From positions 12,093,766 through 12,157,765 of the forward strand of contig NC_088187.1 in the NCBI RefSeq assembly GCF_028769735.1: 64,000 nucleotides of DNA. The letters run 5' to 3'. A program made the position numbers and the translations under genes. Shown here piece after piece: positions 38,701 to 49,387 of this stretch (positions within the stretch are counted from its first letter, which is position 1; every line of letters begins with the position of its first letter). This DNA is from Zonotrichia leucophrys gambelii (Eukaryota; Chordata; Aves; Passeriformes; Passerellidae). Under the pieces are notes generated by a model. That model was not told where the DNA came from. It saw only the letters and a list, made by a program, of their open reading frames with translations, and searched no databases.

Positions 38701-41700
38701 TCACCCAACTAGATGACCTGGGTTCTCTTCACACCTTGAGGCCATTTTGATTTGCATATTTCTCAACAGCCACACTACATGCTGGGCAAGGATGCACTGT
38801 CTTATCTTCCAGGTTCCCAGCAGTGTCTTTGTACCAAACATCACTCAAGATTCCCCACACTACTGGGAATGCAAAGAGAAATAGGACTGTCTAACTTCAT
38901 GGTTCCAACACTTGCTTTGAAGTGGGATGAAGGCACATTCTCAGTTCTACAAAATGACCAAAACTTTGCTTTTTATATCAGTTACAAACGTATTTCTTAA
39001 AAAAATATGATGCTGATCACAACAGCTACTGATAGCCTGAAAATAACCTACATGAATTAGGAGAAGAAAGGCATAATTTGCTATATTCTGGACAGAAAGA
39101 GTACATGGAGTTGATCAGAAAAGGGAAACTGTGGCTTCAAGCAGAAGCACGACCCTTGGCACCTGAGAACTTCAATATGAAAAAGCAAGGCACTGGGACT
39201 TCTACTGTTTCTAGAGCTGGAGAGCCACTAAGCTATCATATGAGACTGGGACTTAAATGACTCACTTTCACCTGAAGTCTGTTTCAGGTACAAACGTTTT
39301 TTAGCAGACGTAGTGTGAGTTTGCTGTGGGATACCACCAAGTATCTTGAGGGTACCACTGGAATACCATATGAAATAAAAAAAATAAAAGAACAAAAAAA
39401 AGAATACAACTATCTCTTCAAAACCCAAACACAACTCTGCCTAAAGAAATATGATGCATCTCCAGTCCCCCAAAATCCCCAAACCTCCTCTCAATAATTA
39501 CTTTATCCTATTCCTTCTCTAAATACTTACTCATTCTCTGAAGAAGATCCCACTCCTCTTGCAGGAATGCTCCATAGTGACCTATGATAAAATAGCACAT
39601 GACAGACTTGCGCAGAAGAGTAAGATCTGGAAGCACAGTTTTCATAAACTCTCACAAAGATCCAGACACTCATATGCCTCACTGGCAGAAACACAATTGC
39701 TCTGTCCTGCCCCAACTGGAAGAGTGGGATCATTCTGTTCTCCCTGCCACCCTAAATTTACAGGATAAACAAGGAATACCCACACCCTACTTTCACTGGT
39801 ACTCCCCAAGGCTGATGTGTTGACACTTGCAGCTGAAAGTCCAACTTCTAAGGGTTTATACCAGATGTTTAATAAATCCTATTAGGTAACAGATGATCAG
39901 ACTGAAAAATTTATTTGTACCATTAATCATTTCCTATAAGTCTTTGAAAGGTATTTTAGAAGAAGAATGGGCAGTTACTGAACAAATATTTTCTCAATAC
40001 CTTAACTGATCCAAAATTTTCACTCACTGCCTCTGGTCTTCAAACATGCAGTATCTAAGGGATTCAGTAGGTGTCATCCTCTTCTACACTACTGTGAAAA
40101 AACTCTGCAAGTGTCAGGGAAACAGGAGATCCTAAGGGTCTGAATGATCTAATTTTAAGTGCAGTTTTTTAAAAATAAGCTGTTTGAGCAAAAATCAGAA
40201 AGAAAACCAAGCTCTTACTAAAAATAATGTTTCTGAAGGATATTCTAGACACAGGAGCTGCCACTTAAGAGAAATCAGAATTAATTATATCTAATTTTTG
40301 CTTTAGGTACTACAAAAAGCATTACCTGCTACATTGGGTGTAACTAAGTCTGGCTTCAGCAGTACTGTCGCCTCCCCAAGGCATGACTTGGCCCTCTTGA
40401 TATTTTACTGCCAACATTCCCATTTGAAATGCCACTTGCCATTTCTCTGCTTATCCAGGGTTCAGATTTGCACATACCTCTCTTTGCAATCATTTGGGGG
40501 CAACCCAAATTTAGGTCTATGGCATCACAGTAATCCTGAGCCAACAGTGCTGCTTGGACAAACACTTCAGGATCATTGGCACAGAACTGTGAAAACCAAA
40601 GAGAAGTGGAATAATCAGGCAATAGCTTTCTTCAAGTACTGACAAAAAGTTATGATGTAGTTATGAAGCAACTACCTGCTACAGAAAATAGGCAAATATG
40701 CAGAGTTAATAACACCAAACACTATTTCTCAAAATGATCAAGGGAAGCCATGTGATGTAATCTTGTTGGACCTCAGTAAAGCATTAGATACTGTTTCTCA
40801 CAGGATGGTTCTGGACAAAATGTCCAGCCCACATCTGGACAAACACATTGTGTGATGGGCAAACAACCGGCTCATGAGTCAAGTGCAAAGGGTTACAGTG
40901 ACTGGGATGACATCAGGCTGGTGACCTGTCATGATTAGGGTTCTGCAGGGCTCCATCTTAGACAGGGCCAGAGCTCTTTAACAGCTTCATAAATGCCTTG
41001 TAACCTTGCTGACATTTGTTACCTTGCTGAGGATACTAAATTGGGAAGAGCTGTCCACGCCCTGGAAGGCACACAGGCGCTGCAGAAGGACTGTGACAGT
41101 AAGAGGGCTGGGCAATCACAGACCATATGAAGTTCAATAAAGACAACCAGCCTATTCTAAACCCGGGACAGGTTGACTCTGGATGTATGGACAGACAGGG
41201 GAACAAAAGGCTGGAGAACAGGGCTGCAGAAAGGGACCTGGGGGTCCTGGTTGATGGCAAGCTGAATATGAGCCAGCAGTGCCCTGGCAGCCAGGAAGGC
41301 CAGCTATGTCCTTGGGGGGCATCTGCTCTGCACTGGGGCTGCTTCACCTCAAGTCCTGGGGACAGTTTGGGACACCACAATATAAGAAAGATCCAAAGCT
41401 ATTAGGGAGTGTTCAAAGGAGCTTACAGAGATGGGGGCCATACGAGTGGCTGAGGTCACTTGGCTTGTACAGCCTAGGGAAGAGGAGACAGAGGGGAGAC
41501 TCTGTCGAAGTCCATAACTTCCTCACAAGGGCAGCAGAGGGACAGCTCTGCTCTCTGCGACCAGTGACAGCTGCTGAGGGAATGTCTGGGGCTGTGTCAG
41601 GAGAGGCTCTGGCTGGATGTCAGGGAAAAGTTCTTCCCCAGAGGGTGGTCAGACACTGAAACAGGCTCTCAAGGGCAGTGGCCATGGCCCTAAACCTGGC

Positions 41701-44287
41701 AGAGCTCAAGGAGCATCTGGACAACACTGGTGGGATTCCGGTGGCTGCTCTGTGCAGGAGTTGGACTTTGTGAATCCCTTACAACTGAGGATATTCAATG
41801 ATTCTATTAAAAAAAACCTCAAAACAAAATCTGTGACACTTACCAGCTAAAGACTCTCAACCTTCAAATGACAAAATGAGAAAGATGAGCATTCAAGAGG
41901 CAAAGAAATATCAGATGAATATTTTACGTGTTGTACCCAAGAATAAGTGGAAACAACTTTTAAAATCCTTTGCATAACAACAGCTATAGCATTTTAGTAC
42001 AGAAAGGCAGCGCTTAAGAAAACAGTTACCCATAATGTCTCTGGGTCTTGAGACAGCTCAAACTTTGTAGATATCAATAAGCAAAACTGCCTCTAAAATG
42101 AATTCCCATGGCATGTGAAACAGATATATGGCCTATAGTCAAATGCTCAGTCTTAACTGAATGTAATTAATATTACATTTTAAACTGTGCAAAAAGCAAA
42201 TTAATAAAATTAGTTAATTTGAAGCTTATTTGTTGAAGAGGACAGAGACAAACTCTTCTTCTAATTTATGGTTTTAAACAGATTTTCTAAACTTCATTTT
42301 TCACAAAAAGCAATTCCATCATGTCTTCAATAAACCTGAAACAAAATTTAAACACTTCTCAGCAGAAGGTGCTACTTAAACCCTATAGCACTACATTAAA
42401 TTATGACTGACACCTACTAAAATAAAAAAAATATTTTGCTTTCTCTGAGACAACTGAAACTACGGAAAGCCTCCAACCATGTCATATAATGAGAATGTTA
42501 GCACAGTAAACAAAGTCTTCAGAGCAGGCTGAGCTCAGATGTACCTCTGTCTAATCTAATTCCAAGTCTGTGTGACCAAATCTTTAAGGACTGCTGCACA
42601 AGATCAATCCAAAGATCAGCTAGTTCCACACTTTATATCCAATAGTGGTCAGCGGGAAGAAGGGTAACACAGCAAGCTCACAGAAACTGATCCTGTTCTG
42701 GTAGTGTCACCCAGGACACACAGCTTACTGAGCTGAAGATCTGTGACTTACAGCTTTCTAAGATCACTTCAATTTTCGCCACTTTTATTTTTCTGTGTCA
42801 AACGAAACTACCTCCCACAGAAGAAGAATGTATGAGATGCTGAGATTAGCTCATTTGGTTAGAGCATGGTATAGCTAATAACACTAAGGCTGTGAGTTCT
42901 ATCCCTGTACAGACAATTCACTTAAGAGTTGGACTCAATGTACTTGTGGGCTGTGGACTCGTGGGTCCCATCCAACCCAGAATATTTCAGATTCTGTGAC
43001 AGCTGTACTGAGACAGATCAAAGGTCAACAACAAAATGTCTAGGGAACACCAGAAGCTGAAAAAGTTTCTTTATGGACTTTGGAAACAGAAGGTGTGTTT
43101 GTTGCACCTAAACACCCTCAAGCGTTTTCCTTCATTTGCTTTCTAGACTCATGTAATGTTCCAGAATCCAGTACATCCCACAGCAATGAATTTCACAGTT
43201 TATAACTACCACTACGCTTACTTGTTTCCCATTCATCATCCTCAAGCCAGTAATACTTCCACAGGCTCCTCTTATCTCTCCCCTCTGTCAAGGGAGACAC
43301 TTCTTTTCCAGGGTAAAGAGTCCTCATCCATTTAACTGCTCCACGTGTAGAAATCAGTCATTCCTCTGCTCATGACAGCCGTCTTTGCCGGCATTATTCT
43401 CCAGCTCCACAAGCCACTTTCCCTCTTTGGGTTAGAGTGAAATACCTTAACATCACACAGTAGACCAGAAACAGAAGCAACATATGCTTTAAAGTCTGTC
43501 CTATCTTCCTTGCATCCTTTCTCTATAGCTAAACACTGAGTTCAGGGTTTCAGATTAATACTCAAAAAAGCTGTGATCCTCGAGTGGCACCAGGTCCAGG
43601 ACACACCCAGACTCTACAAGACCAACTGCAATCTGTTTCTAAAGATGAGTTGCGGGGGACTGAAACCCTCTGAGAAGTCCAGTGCTCCAGGCCCCTGGGT
43701 TAGGACAGCAAATCCTCTGCTAAACGTGGGATAAACAGAAAAAGACACATCTTCATGAACTGTCAGCGGTATTTAGATGAAGAAAATGAGATTTCTGTCA
43801 TTCTCTAGAATCACGTTAAAATGTGGATGAGGCTGACTACCTTCAACTCATGCACATTTGGGAAAGGCCTGGATTTGTTAGCACGAGCGGGTGGAAGGCA
43901 TAGGTGCGTTTGGCAACGCTGACTCGCGTCCTCAAAGTTACCCGAGAACAGCACCGCAAGGTGAGCCCAGGGAAGCTGCTCTCGGCAGCCGCCGCCGCTG
44001 CTCCCGGTGCTGGGGCTGACAGGGGAAGTCGGGGCAGGGGCCGCGCTCACCTGCACGATGAGCGGGCGGTCCTCGGGACAGGCCTCGTCGTAGAGGTTCT
44101 CGCGGCGGTAGTTGGCGTCCCTGAGGAAGACCTGGGCGTGCAGCATCGGTGTGTAGCAGAGCTGGGCGCCGTGGCGGCGGCTCAGCAGCCTCCAGGCCAG
44201 CTCGCTCTGGTCCACCATGGGCGCCACCACGTAGTGGGCGCTCCGCAACGTCTCCCTCCAGAAGGCTTCTCCGCGCAGCTTCGGCAT
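29748..44287 (-). CDS. DUS1L: DUS1L, tRNA-dihydrouridine synthase 1-like, complete
   Basis: A flavin-dependent enzyme that reduces uridine to dihydrouridine in the tRNA D-loop (Dus1 type, positions 16/17). Thirteen exons: 44051-44287, 40478-40586, 39531-39581, 37927-38039, 37080-37162, 36813-36916, 35714-35858, 35001-35097, 34550-34638, 33863-34029, 33256-33293, 30219-30294 and 29748-29899. They total 1461 bases, 486 residues (human 473). Start MPKLRG at 44285-44287. Visible motifs are VAPMVDQSE (FMN-barrel entry), the catalytic Cys108 in [30 protein letters not shown] and [10 protein letters not shown] lysine/glutamate-rich linker leads to a Cys-rich C-terminal zinc-finger-like segment (Cys404, 407, 415, 420, 423, 424). 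Exon 11 is only 38 bases. An in-frame upstream ATG at 44401 could add 38 residues. Introns 1 and 11 carry retroelements. Confidence 0.96.
32226..33200 (-). mobile_element. CR1 LINE 3' fragment in DUS1L intron 11
   Basis: At the low-coordinate end the plus strand reads AATCATAGAATAGTTTGGGTTGGAAGG, the reverse complement of the CR1 3' terminus (ATTCTATGATTC). The text then follows the CR1 3' region backwards for about 950 bases. It is 5'-truncated and sits in the same transcriptional sense as DUS1L. The upper border is approximate and ends about 55 bases from DUS1L exon 11. Open frames inside are decayed or antisense. Confidence 0.85.
33296..33324 (-). repeat. GA-rich tract forming the DUS1L exon 11 polypyrimidine tract
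   Basis: A GAAAGAGAGAGA-type run lies directly beside exon 11. On the coding strand it is an uninterrupted CT-rich tract ending in the CAG acceptor, so this microsatellite doubles as a splice signal. Confidence 0.7.
40735..41810 (+). mobile_element. CR1 LINE fragment with reverse-transcriptase remnant, antisense in DUS1L intron 1
   Basis: At 40755-40806 the frame reads [17 protein letters not shown], the decayed reverse-transcriptase motif seen in CR1 as LDFSKAFDTVSH. The rest follows the 3' part of CR1 ORF2 and its 3'UTR (AAAGGGACCTGGGGGTCCTG, ATGAGCCAGCAGTGCCCTGG) and ends AATGATTCTATTA near 41808. Frameshifts and stops show it is dead. It is 5'-truncated, about 1.08 kb, antisense to the host gene. 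Confidence 0.85.
42838..43003 (+). mobile_element. tRNA-Ile-derived SINE with CR1-like tail (TguSINE1-type)
   Basis: The head follows tRNA-Ile(AAT). TAGCTCATTTGG at 42847-42858 fits the A box, CTAATAACACTAAGG the anticodon arm, and GTTCTATCC at 42896-42904 the B box (GTTCGATCC in the tRNA). From about 42927 a CR1-type 3' tail runs to TTCTGTGA. This head-plus-tail plan is that of passerine TguSINE1. It is not a working tRNA gene: extra bases interrupt the anticodon stem and the acceptor stem is lost. Confidence 0.8.
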
Positions 44288-44770
44288 CTCCCGCTTGCTC
44301 GCCCGTGCAGCGCTGCGGCCGCTGGCGGCCCGCGCCGCCGCCCCGGGGCTCGCGGCCTGAGGCCCGCAGGCTGCCGCGACCGCTGCGCCCGGGCCGGGCA
44401 CCGGCGCAGCCGGACGGTGCCACCGCCATCTCGCTCCGGCCGGCTCAGCGGTGCAGCCGCGCGCCGTCCCCTCCAGAAACAGCGGCGCTGCCAGCAGGGG
44501 CCGCGCGCGGGAGAGGCGCAGCGGCCGTGGGGCCCCGCCGCGCTGCCCGGGGCGGCTGAGGAGCCGCAGCGGGGCGGCTGAGGGGCGCCGTGCGCGGGCG
44601 GTCTCCCCTCATGTGCCGCGGCGGCGCACGGAGCCCCGGCGCTCGGCCGGTACGCGCCACGCGCAGCGCGGCAGCGACTCCCGTCCTTTGTCCCCGAACC
44701 TAAGCCAGGCGTCTTTGAGCGCTTGGGCCTCCGCCGCAGCCGGTGCCGACGGGAAACGCCGTGACTGAGC
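43960..44770. promoter_or_regulatory. DUS1L CpG island and promoter
   Basis: Dense CpG covers DUS1L exon 1 and about 480 bases upstream. No TATA box is evident. Long open frames on both strands here are a composition effect. No divergent gene on the plus strand could be recognised. Confidence 0.65.
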
Positions 44771-45400
44771 ATTGCAAGCGCTCGGACAAAGTGCGAGGCC
44801 TGTCCTGTCCTTGGTGTCGGATGGTAGGGGCAGAGAGGTGAAAATGGTCCACATGACTGAACCAAATGTAACAGCATCCATGGCAATATCGTTCATTTTG
44901 CATCATTTTATAAAGCTTTTGATCATCACCAGGATAAGTACAGTGGAGGAGTTCTGCTTCTCTCAGCCAATACCTTCCAGCATATAAAAAATGCTCTATC
45001 TCTACTCCAGTCAAAACAGCAATGTAACTTGAGTTACAGGACTTCTTTTCTTCAGGAGAGAAAAACTCTAACAAAATCGTAACAAAGCACCATAGTGTAC
45101 ACAGAGTTACATGTATACTCCATTGCTCAGTAAGCCTGTTAAGTCTGCCTCTCTGCAGCCTAAAGAACAAGATTGCTATTTTAAATATACAGCCTTTGCA
45201 CCCCTGCTATTAGCACTCTCCTTTCCTGTGATGAAACTGCTCCAGAGGTATTTTTTTCTTTCTTTTGACCTGATTTGCAGGCATGATGTCTCTTAACTTG
45301 TTGAAGTGCAAAAGAAACAAACACCTGCTTCCTATTCTACCTTAAGTCTTTTGGGTTTTACTTGACCTCCATTCTCAGCATCAGAGAACTTCACTTTCTG
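44771..45400. other. Intergenic stretch upstream of DUS1L
   Basis: AT-rich unique sequence with no recognised gene, RNA or repeat before the LTR candidate. Confidence 0.6.
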
Positions 45401-45404
45401 GTAG

Positions 45405-46038
45405 TGAAATAGAGATTTTTTGAATGCACTTGAATTAGCAATATGATTTAAGCATTTAAGTTTCAACACATTTTAAATGTGTTGAATTTTAACCCTGCTG
45501 ATTAAGAAACCCCTGCCATGGTACAAAGGGCATAGGAAATGCAAATTTCTGAAGCTTCTTGCATAAAGAACAATACCAGAGGAGACCAAGGGAACCCAGA
45601 TAAAGGAGCTCCTCTGGCTCCAAGTTAATCAAAGCCACAGACATACTCAGAGAACCACCAAGAGACCAAGGGCGCATGCGCAAATGGAAAAGTTCAAAAG
45701 TTCAGCCAGGAGGAAGACCACAACCTTCAGCCTCAGAGACCACCAAAAGACCCCCGTGCGACCACCACAGCGAACCACGAACCACGCATGCCCAGAAGGG
45801 CGTGGAACTATTTAGCATACGAGGCGAGGACAGGCGGGGCCAGGGGTTGAATATGCATGAAAAAATTGTGCAAATTATTGCATATGGAACACCTTTGTGA
45901 ATAAAGAGGTGGGTCAGACTGAAGCTCGGGGCACAAGTTTTTCACGAGAGCTATCTCGCTTGTGCCGGGCGCCGACATACATACCCACTTCATAACTATC
46001 TCTGGTTGTGGAGTCTATTTATTCCGTGTATCGCTTCA
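45405..46038 (+). mobile_element. Probable solo LTR of an endogenous retrovirus
   Basis: The stretch has LTR-like structure: a CpG-bearing, promoter-like centre, an AATAAA signal at 45900-45905, then a stem-loop region, and a terminal CA at 46037-46038. The hexamer GTAGTG occurs at 45401-45406 and again at 46039-46044, directly flanking the element. This fits a GTAG target duplication with the LTR beginning TG at 45405. No viral coding sequence, primer-binding site or second LTR is seen. The left border is uncertain: a TGTTGAA start at 45479 is an alternative. Confidence 0.55.
45672..45681. promoter_or_regulatory. NRF1-like palindrome inside the LTR
   Basis: GCGCATGCGC is a perfect palindrome identical to the NRF1 core. 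It lies about 220 bases upstream of the LTR poly(A) signal, where a U3 promoter element would be. It is a motif match only. Confidence 0.4.
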
Positions 46039-46044
46039 GTAGTG

Positions 46045-47743
46045 CTATTTTATGTAACTAGTTCTATTAAACGGTGGCCCTTCTTGCATTATTTTTACTG
46101 CTATCTTCAGCAAGAGAGCTGTATTTCTTTGCCTTCTAAAGTGGTAGACTAGAAAAGGAAAATAATAGCTTTAATACTGGTGACAACATATGCTGTGTGC
46201 CATACATTCTTGAACTCTTTCTATTGCAGATTTAAGGTACATGGTCCATCATTTCAAAATGGCAATATGCATTTGTGATCCTAAACACTTCCCCAGTCAG
46301 AGAACTGCTCTTCAGTCTTGAGACTGAGATCAGCATGGTTTTAGCCTGTGAGAAGCTATCTGAAAAGGATGGAATGCATCAGCTGACAAGAATCCCCACT
46401 TCAGTTTCACAGAAAGGGTAGGTATGAGGGACTTCACTTCTGTCCTTGTCTTCTCAAAACAAGAAACTGCAATATTGGATTTTGCCCTCTGATATTATTC
46501 TACGTGTCTAATCTGATGGGCTACTGAGAAACAAGCAATACCAGCACTAATAAGGTTTTTATTTTTGGCACACTGCATCCAGCAGCCAGTTATAATAATG
46601 GTTTACATGGCAGTAGCTCATAATCAGATAATTATGGGGAAAAAAGCCCTAAACATAACAATCTTCTGCTTTTCAAATAACAACCACAAGAACATTAACA
46701 GTATATGAGCTGTAAGTTATTCTTCAGCAACTTCTTTGACTAAAACAGTATTTTCAAGCTCTGCTTAGATGAAACCAAACAGATTTGTTTATACAGGGAG
46801 CTTATCAAACTCCTGCTTCAAGAGATGGGACGGCATTAGTCCTTGCTCCTTCCACACAGTCCATTCAGATCTTACACACATTAGCACAGCACTATTGTAC
46901 CTGTTTGCTTTACATTTAATCCTTTCTTATTCCTTCCAGTTTTAAATATAACCAACACAAAAGTAGGATTCTTTCCCCTTTTTTTCAGGCTCACTACAAC
47001 TGCCAGAAGTTAAACCAAACCAACTAGTCCCCATTGGTTTTGTTTTATGTAATACCCAATGCCAGCAGGCGCAGGGACAGTAGGCAGTAGATATCATGAA
47101 GGCCCATGGTATATGCACACAGCTTACACAGCCACTCCAGTATTAGTATGCAGTATGCCTCACACAGCAGACACTTTCCTCCTTCTGTTACTGTCTAACA
47201 CTTGGACATCATACCAAAAACTTCAGAGCATTTATAGCCATTGCGTGTCTGACTCTCAGAGAGGCCCTGAGGCAGATGCTATGGTCCCATTTTATAGACA
47301 GGGAAACTGAAGCAGGAGTATTAATGGCTTGTCCAATACTGCAAACAGAAGCCCATCTAAAAGTCCCCACTTGAATATTATGGCTGTAAATTGGTTGTAT
47401 CTAAGGTACCAAAATCATGGCAACAACAAGCCATGCTTCAGAATATTAAGCCTTCATTGTTGTTATTTTTATCATTATTACTATTATTATTTCTATAGAC
47501 TACAAATCAGATATGTTAGCAGCAGTTTTTTTGCTTTATACCAAGAAGTGAGAGACTCCAGATGAAACATGGAATTAAGAAATGGTAGAAAAGAATTCAA
47601 AACCCAACCAGTGATGAATTCTGTTTAATTCTAGGAAAGCCAAAAAGACACTCTTCAGACCAAAAAGTATTAATTAAAAGAAAAAAAAAGAAAAGAAAAA
47701 AGAACAAGACATTTCAAAATGGTTTAAGCTGACATTATGTTGT
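46045..47743. other. Intergenic stretch downstream of FASN
   Basis: AT-rich sequence between the LTR candidate and the FASN poly(A) signal. It includes an ATT-rich tract near 47453-47500 and a TTTATT at 46558-46563 that would be a distal FASN poly(A) hexamer on the minus strand. No gene is recognised. Confidence 0.55.
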
Positions 47744-47749
47744 TTTATT
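47744..47749 (-). terminator. FASN poly(A) signal (candidate)
   Basis: TTTATT on the plus strand gives AATAAA for FASN, about 1.64 kb past the stop at 49388-49390. A second hexamer about 1.2 kb further (46558-46563) could produce a longer message; avian FASN is known to make two mRNA sizes. Confidence 0.55.
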
Positions 47750-49387
47750 TCAATTTCACAAAAGAAATACTTTATAAAACTAAAATCAGTTAACCCAGCC
47801 ACTATCAACAGAGGGTGGTATAAGCAAAAGACACTAGGTCAGAACCTGCAGTGAAGAGCCATCTGTTCCTGTCACTGGAATGCTCCTGTACCACCAGAAT
47901 ACTTTACTGGGGAATGAAGAGAAGAAGGGTTTTACAGCAGTTTGGAGAAGAACAATAACTCCTCCTAGCTGGTGCTTTGTTGCTACCCAGGTCTCCTCTG
48001 TATCATAAGTGTAACAAGGATTTACTGATTTCGGAAAGGACAGATCCAGCATAGCAAAGGCAAGAAATTTTTCAATTCAATTTTATGCAAATTTCCTTTA
48101 AAAAGGTACTACTGTATTTTAAAATCAGACCATCAAACTGATTACTTAGCTAACTTATGTGGGATTTCCAGTCTCATTACCAAAAGGAAAATGAACACAA
48201 GGCTTAAGCAAGCCCTGTGCTAAATAAAATATTTACGGGCCTTGGGCAGATACCTGTATGTTTGCCTGAGCTTTGATTATGGGAGAGCAGGGATGGGAGG
48301 ATTTGTTCAATTATTGTTAAGGAATTCTACTCCTCGCCCTCCCCATTCCAAATTTTTCATTGGGTGGCAAGACTGGAGGTGAAAGGGAATAAGGTAAAGC
48401 AATAATCCTAATGCTTTACTAAGGTTCTGATAGAACAGGCCACAGAACCTTGCACAAATATAAACAAAGTACCTGCCTAGGGACAGCTTTGCCTGTTTTT
48501 ATCATGCCCAAGTTATGGCTGTTCAATACAGCAGCATCTGTCAAACAATCCACCCTATCCTCCAGGCCCCTCTCTCCCCTGAAGAGTACATGATGGCAAG
48601 AATCCTTCCTTCTACCTAATGCTTTCTGAAAAGGTCAGGGCAGTGGGAGAAAGAAAAAAAAAACCCAACAAAACCAACAAGAAATTAGATTATTTCAAAG
48701 ATGGGCAACTTTCCCTTGTAGAATAAACCTTTCCCTCCAACAAAGGATGTTTCTTTGCTCCTATAACCCACAATAAATTAAAACCAAGTAAGAAGTCTCT
48801 GGTTTGACACAATAAATACTTAGAATATAGCAAATTAAAAAATATAGTTACAAAACCCTCAATGGAATTCTCTTTCTGACCTAAACTGCAGACAGATTCT
48901 TCACAGATAAAAAGTATCTCCAAAATCAGCTGCAGCTCCTCTTCTCTCCCTGTTCACTAGGCTTGGTCAACAAGTGCTATCACATACCCTTTGGAATACT
49001 GTTAAGACAAAAACAACATAAAGCACAAGAAATCTACTCCTAAATTTGTTTGTTTTTTTTTTTTTTTTATACTGCCAAGGGTGTAGGAAGCAACCACCTG
49101 TGGGGAACCCTCACTGCAGTGCACAGTGACAGAGTCACAGCACTGCAGTTAACATGGACAGGGAGACTAGGGGGAAAAACAGCCATAGGAAAGGAAGGAG
49201 ACAGAACCCATAAATGTGGGAAAAGATAAGCAAGAAAGAGACAAAAAAGACCAATTGAGTCCAGCTGGACTTCTCAGCTCTGGCAGCAGAGCAGATGAGA
49301 TGTTGAACAGGAAGAGTTCCTTGGGGCCTGTCATAACTAGGAATGTTGTTGGCATTTTCTTCATCATTGATAGTGAGGAAGTAGAAG
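47750..49387 (-). other. FASN 3'UTR
   Basis: About 1.64 kb without coding potential, containing a long T-run near 49053-49068 (A-run in the transcript) and short A/T-rich tracts. The extent is inferred from the first canonical poly(A) hexamer. Confidence 0.55.

Larger units (their letters stand above)
40587..44050 (-). other. DUS1L intron 1
   Basis: A 3.5 kb intron. It contains a CR1 fragment (40735-41810) and a tRNA-Ile-headed SINE (42838-43003). The remainder is unique sequence that becomes GC-rich after about 43900 as it enters the DUS1L CpG island. Confidence 0.8.

Noticed and set aside
41036..41659. Open frames of 90-126 codons near 41.0-41.7 kb
   Set aside because: Part of the decayed CR1 in DUS1L intron 1, not a host gene.
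42840..42912. Possible functional tRNA-Ile gene
   Set aside because: The A and B boxes are recognisable, but the stems are mutated, extra bases sit in the anticodon arm and a CR1-like tail follows, so it is a SINE.
43904..44886. Long open frames around the DUS1L promoter, including 225 and 234 codons
   Set aside because: GC-driven frames with no recognisable family. Only the frame containing MPKLRG is supported.
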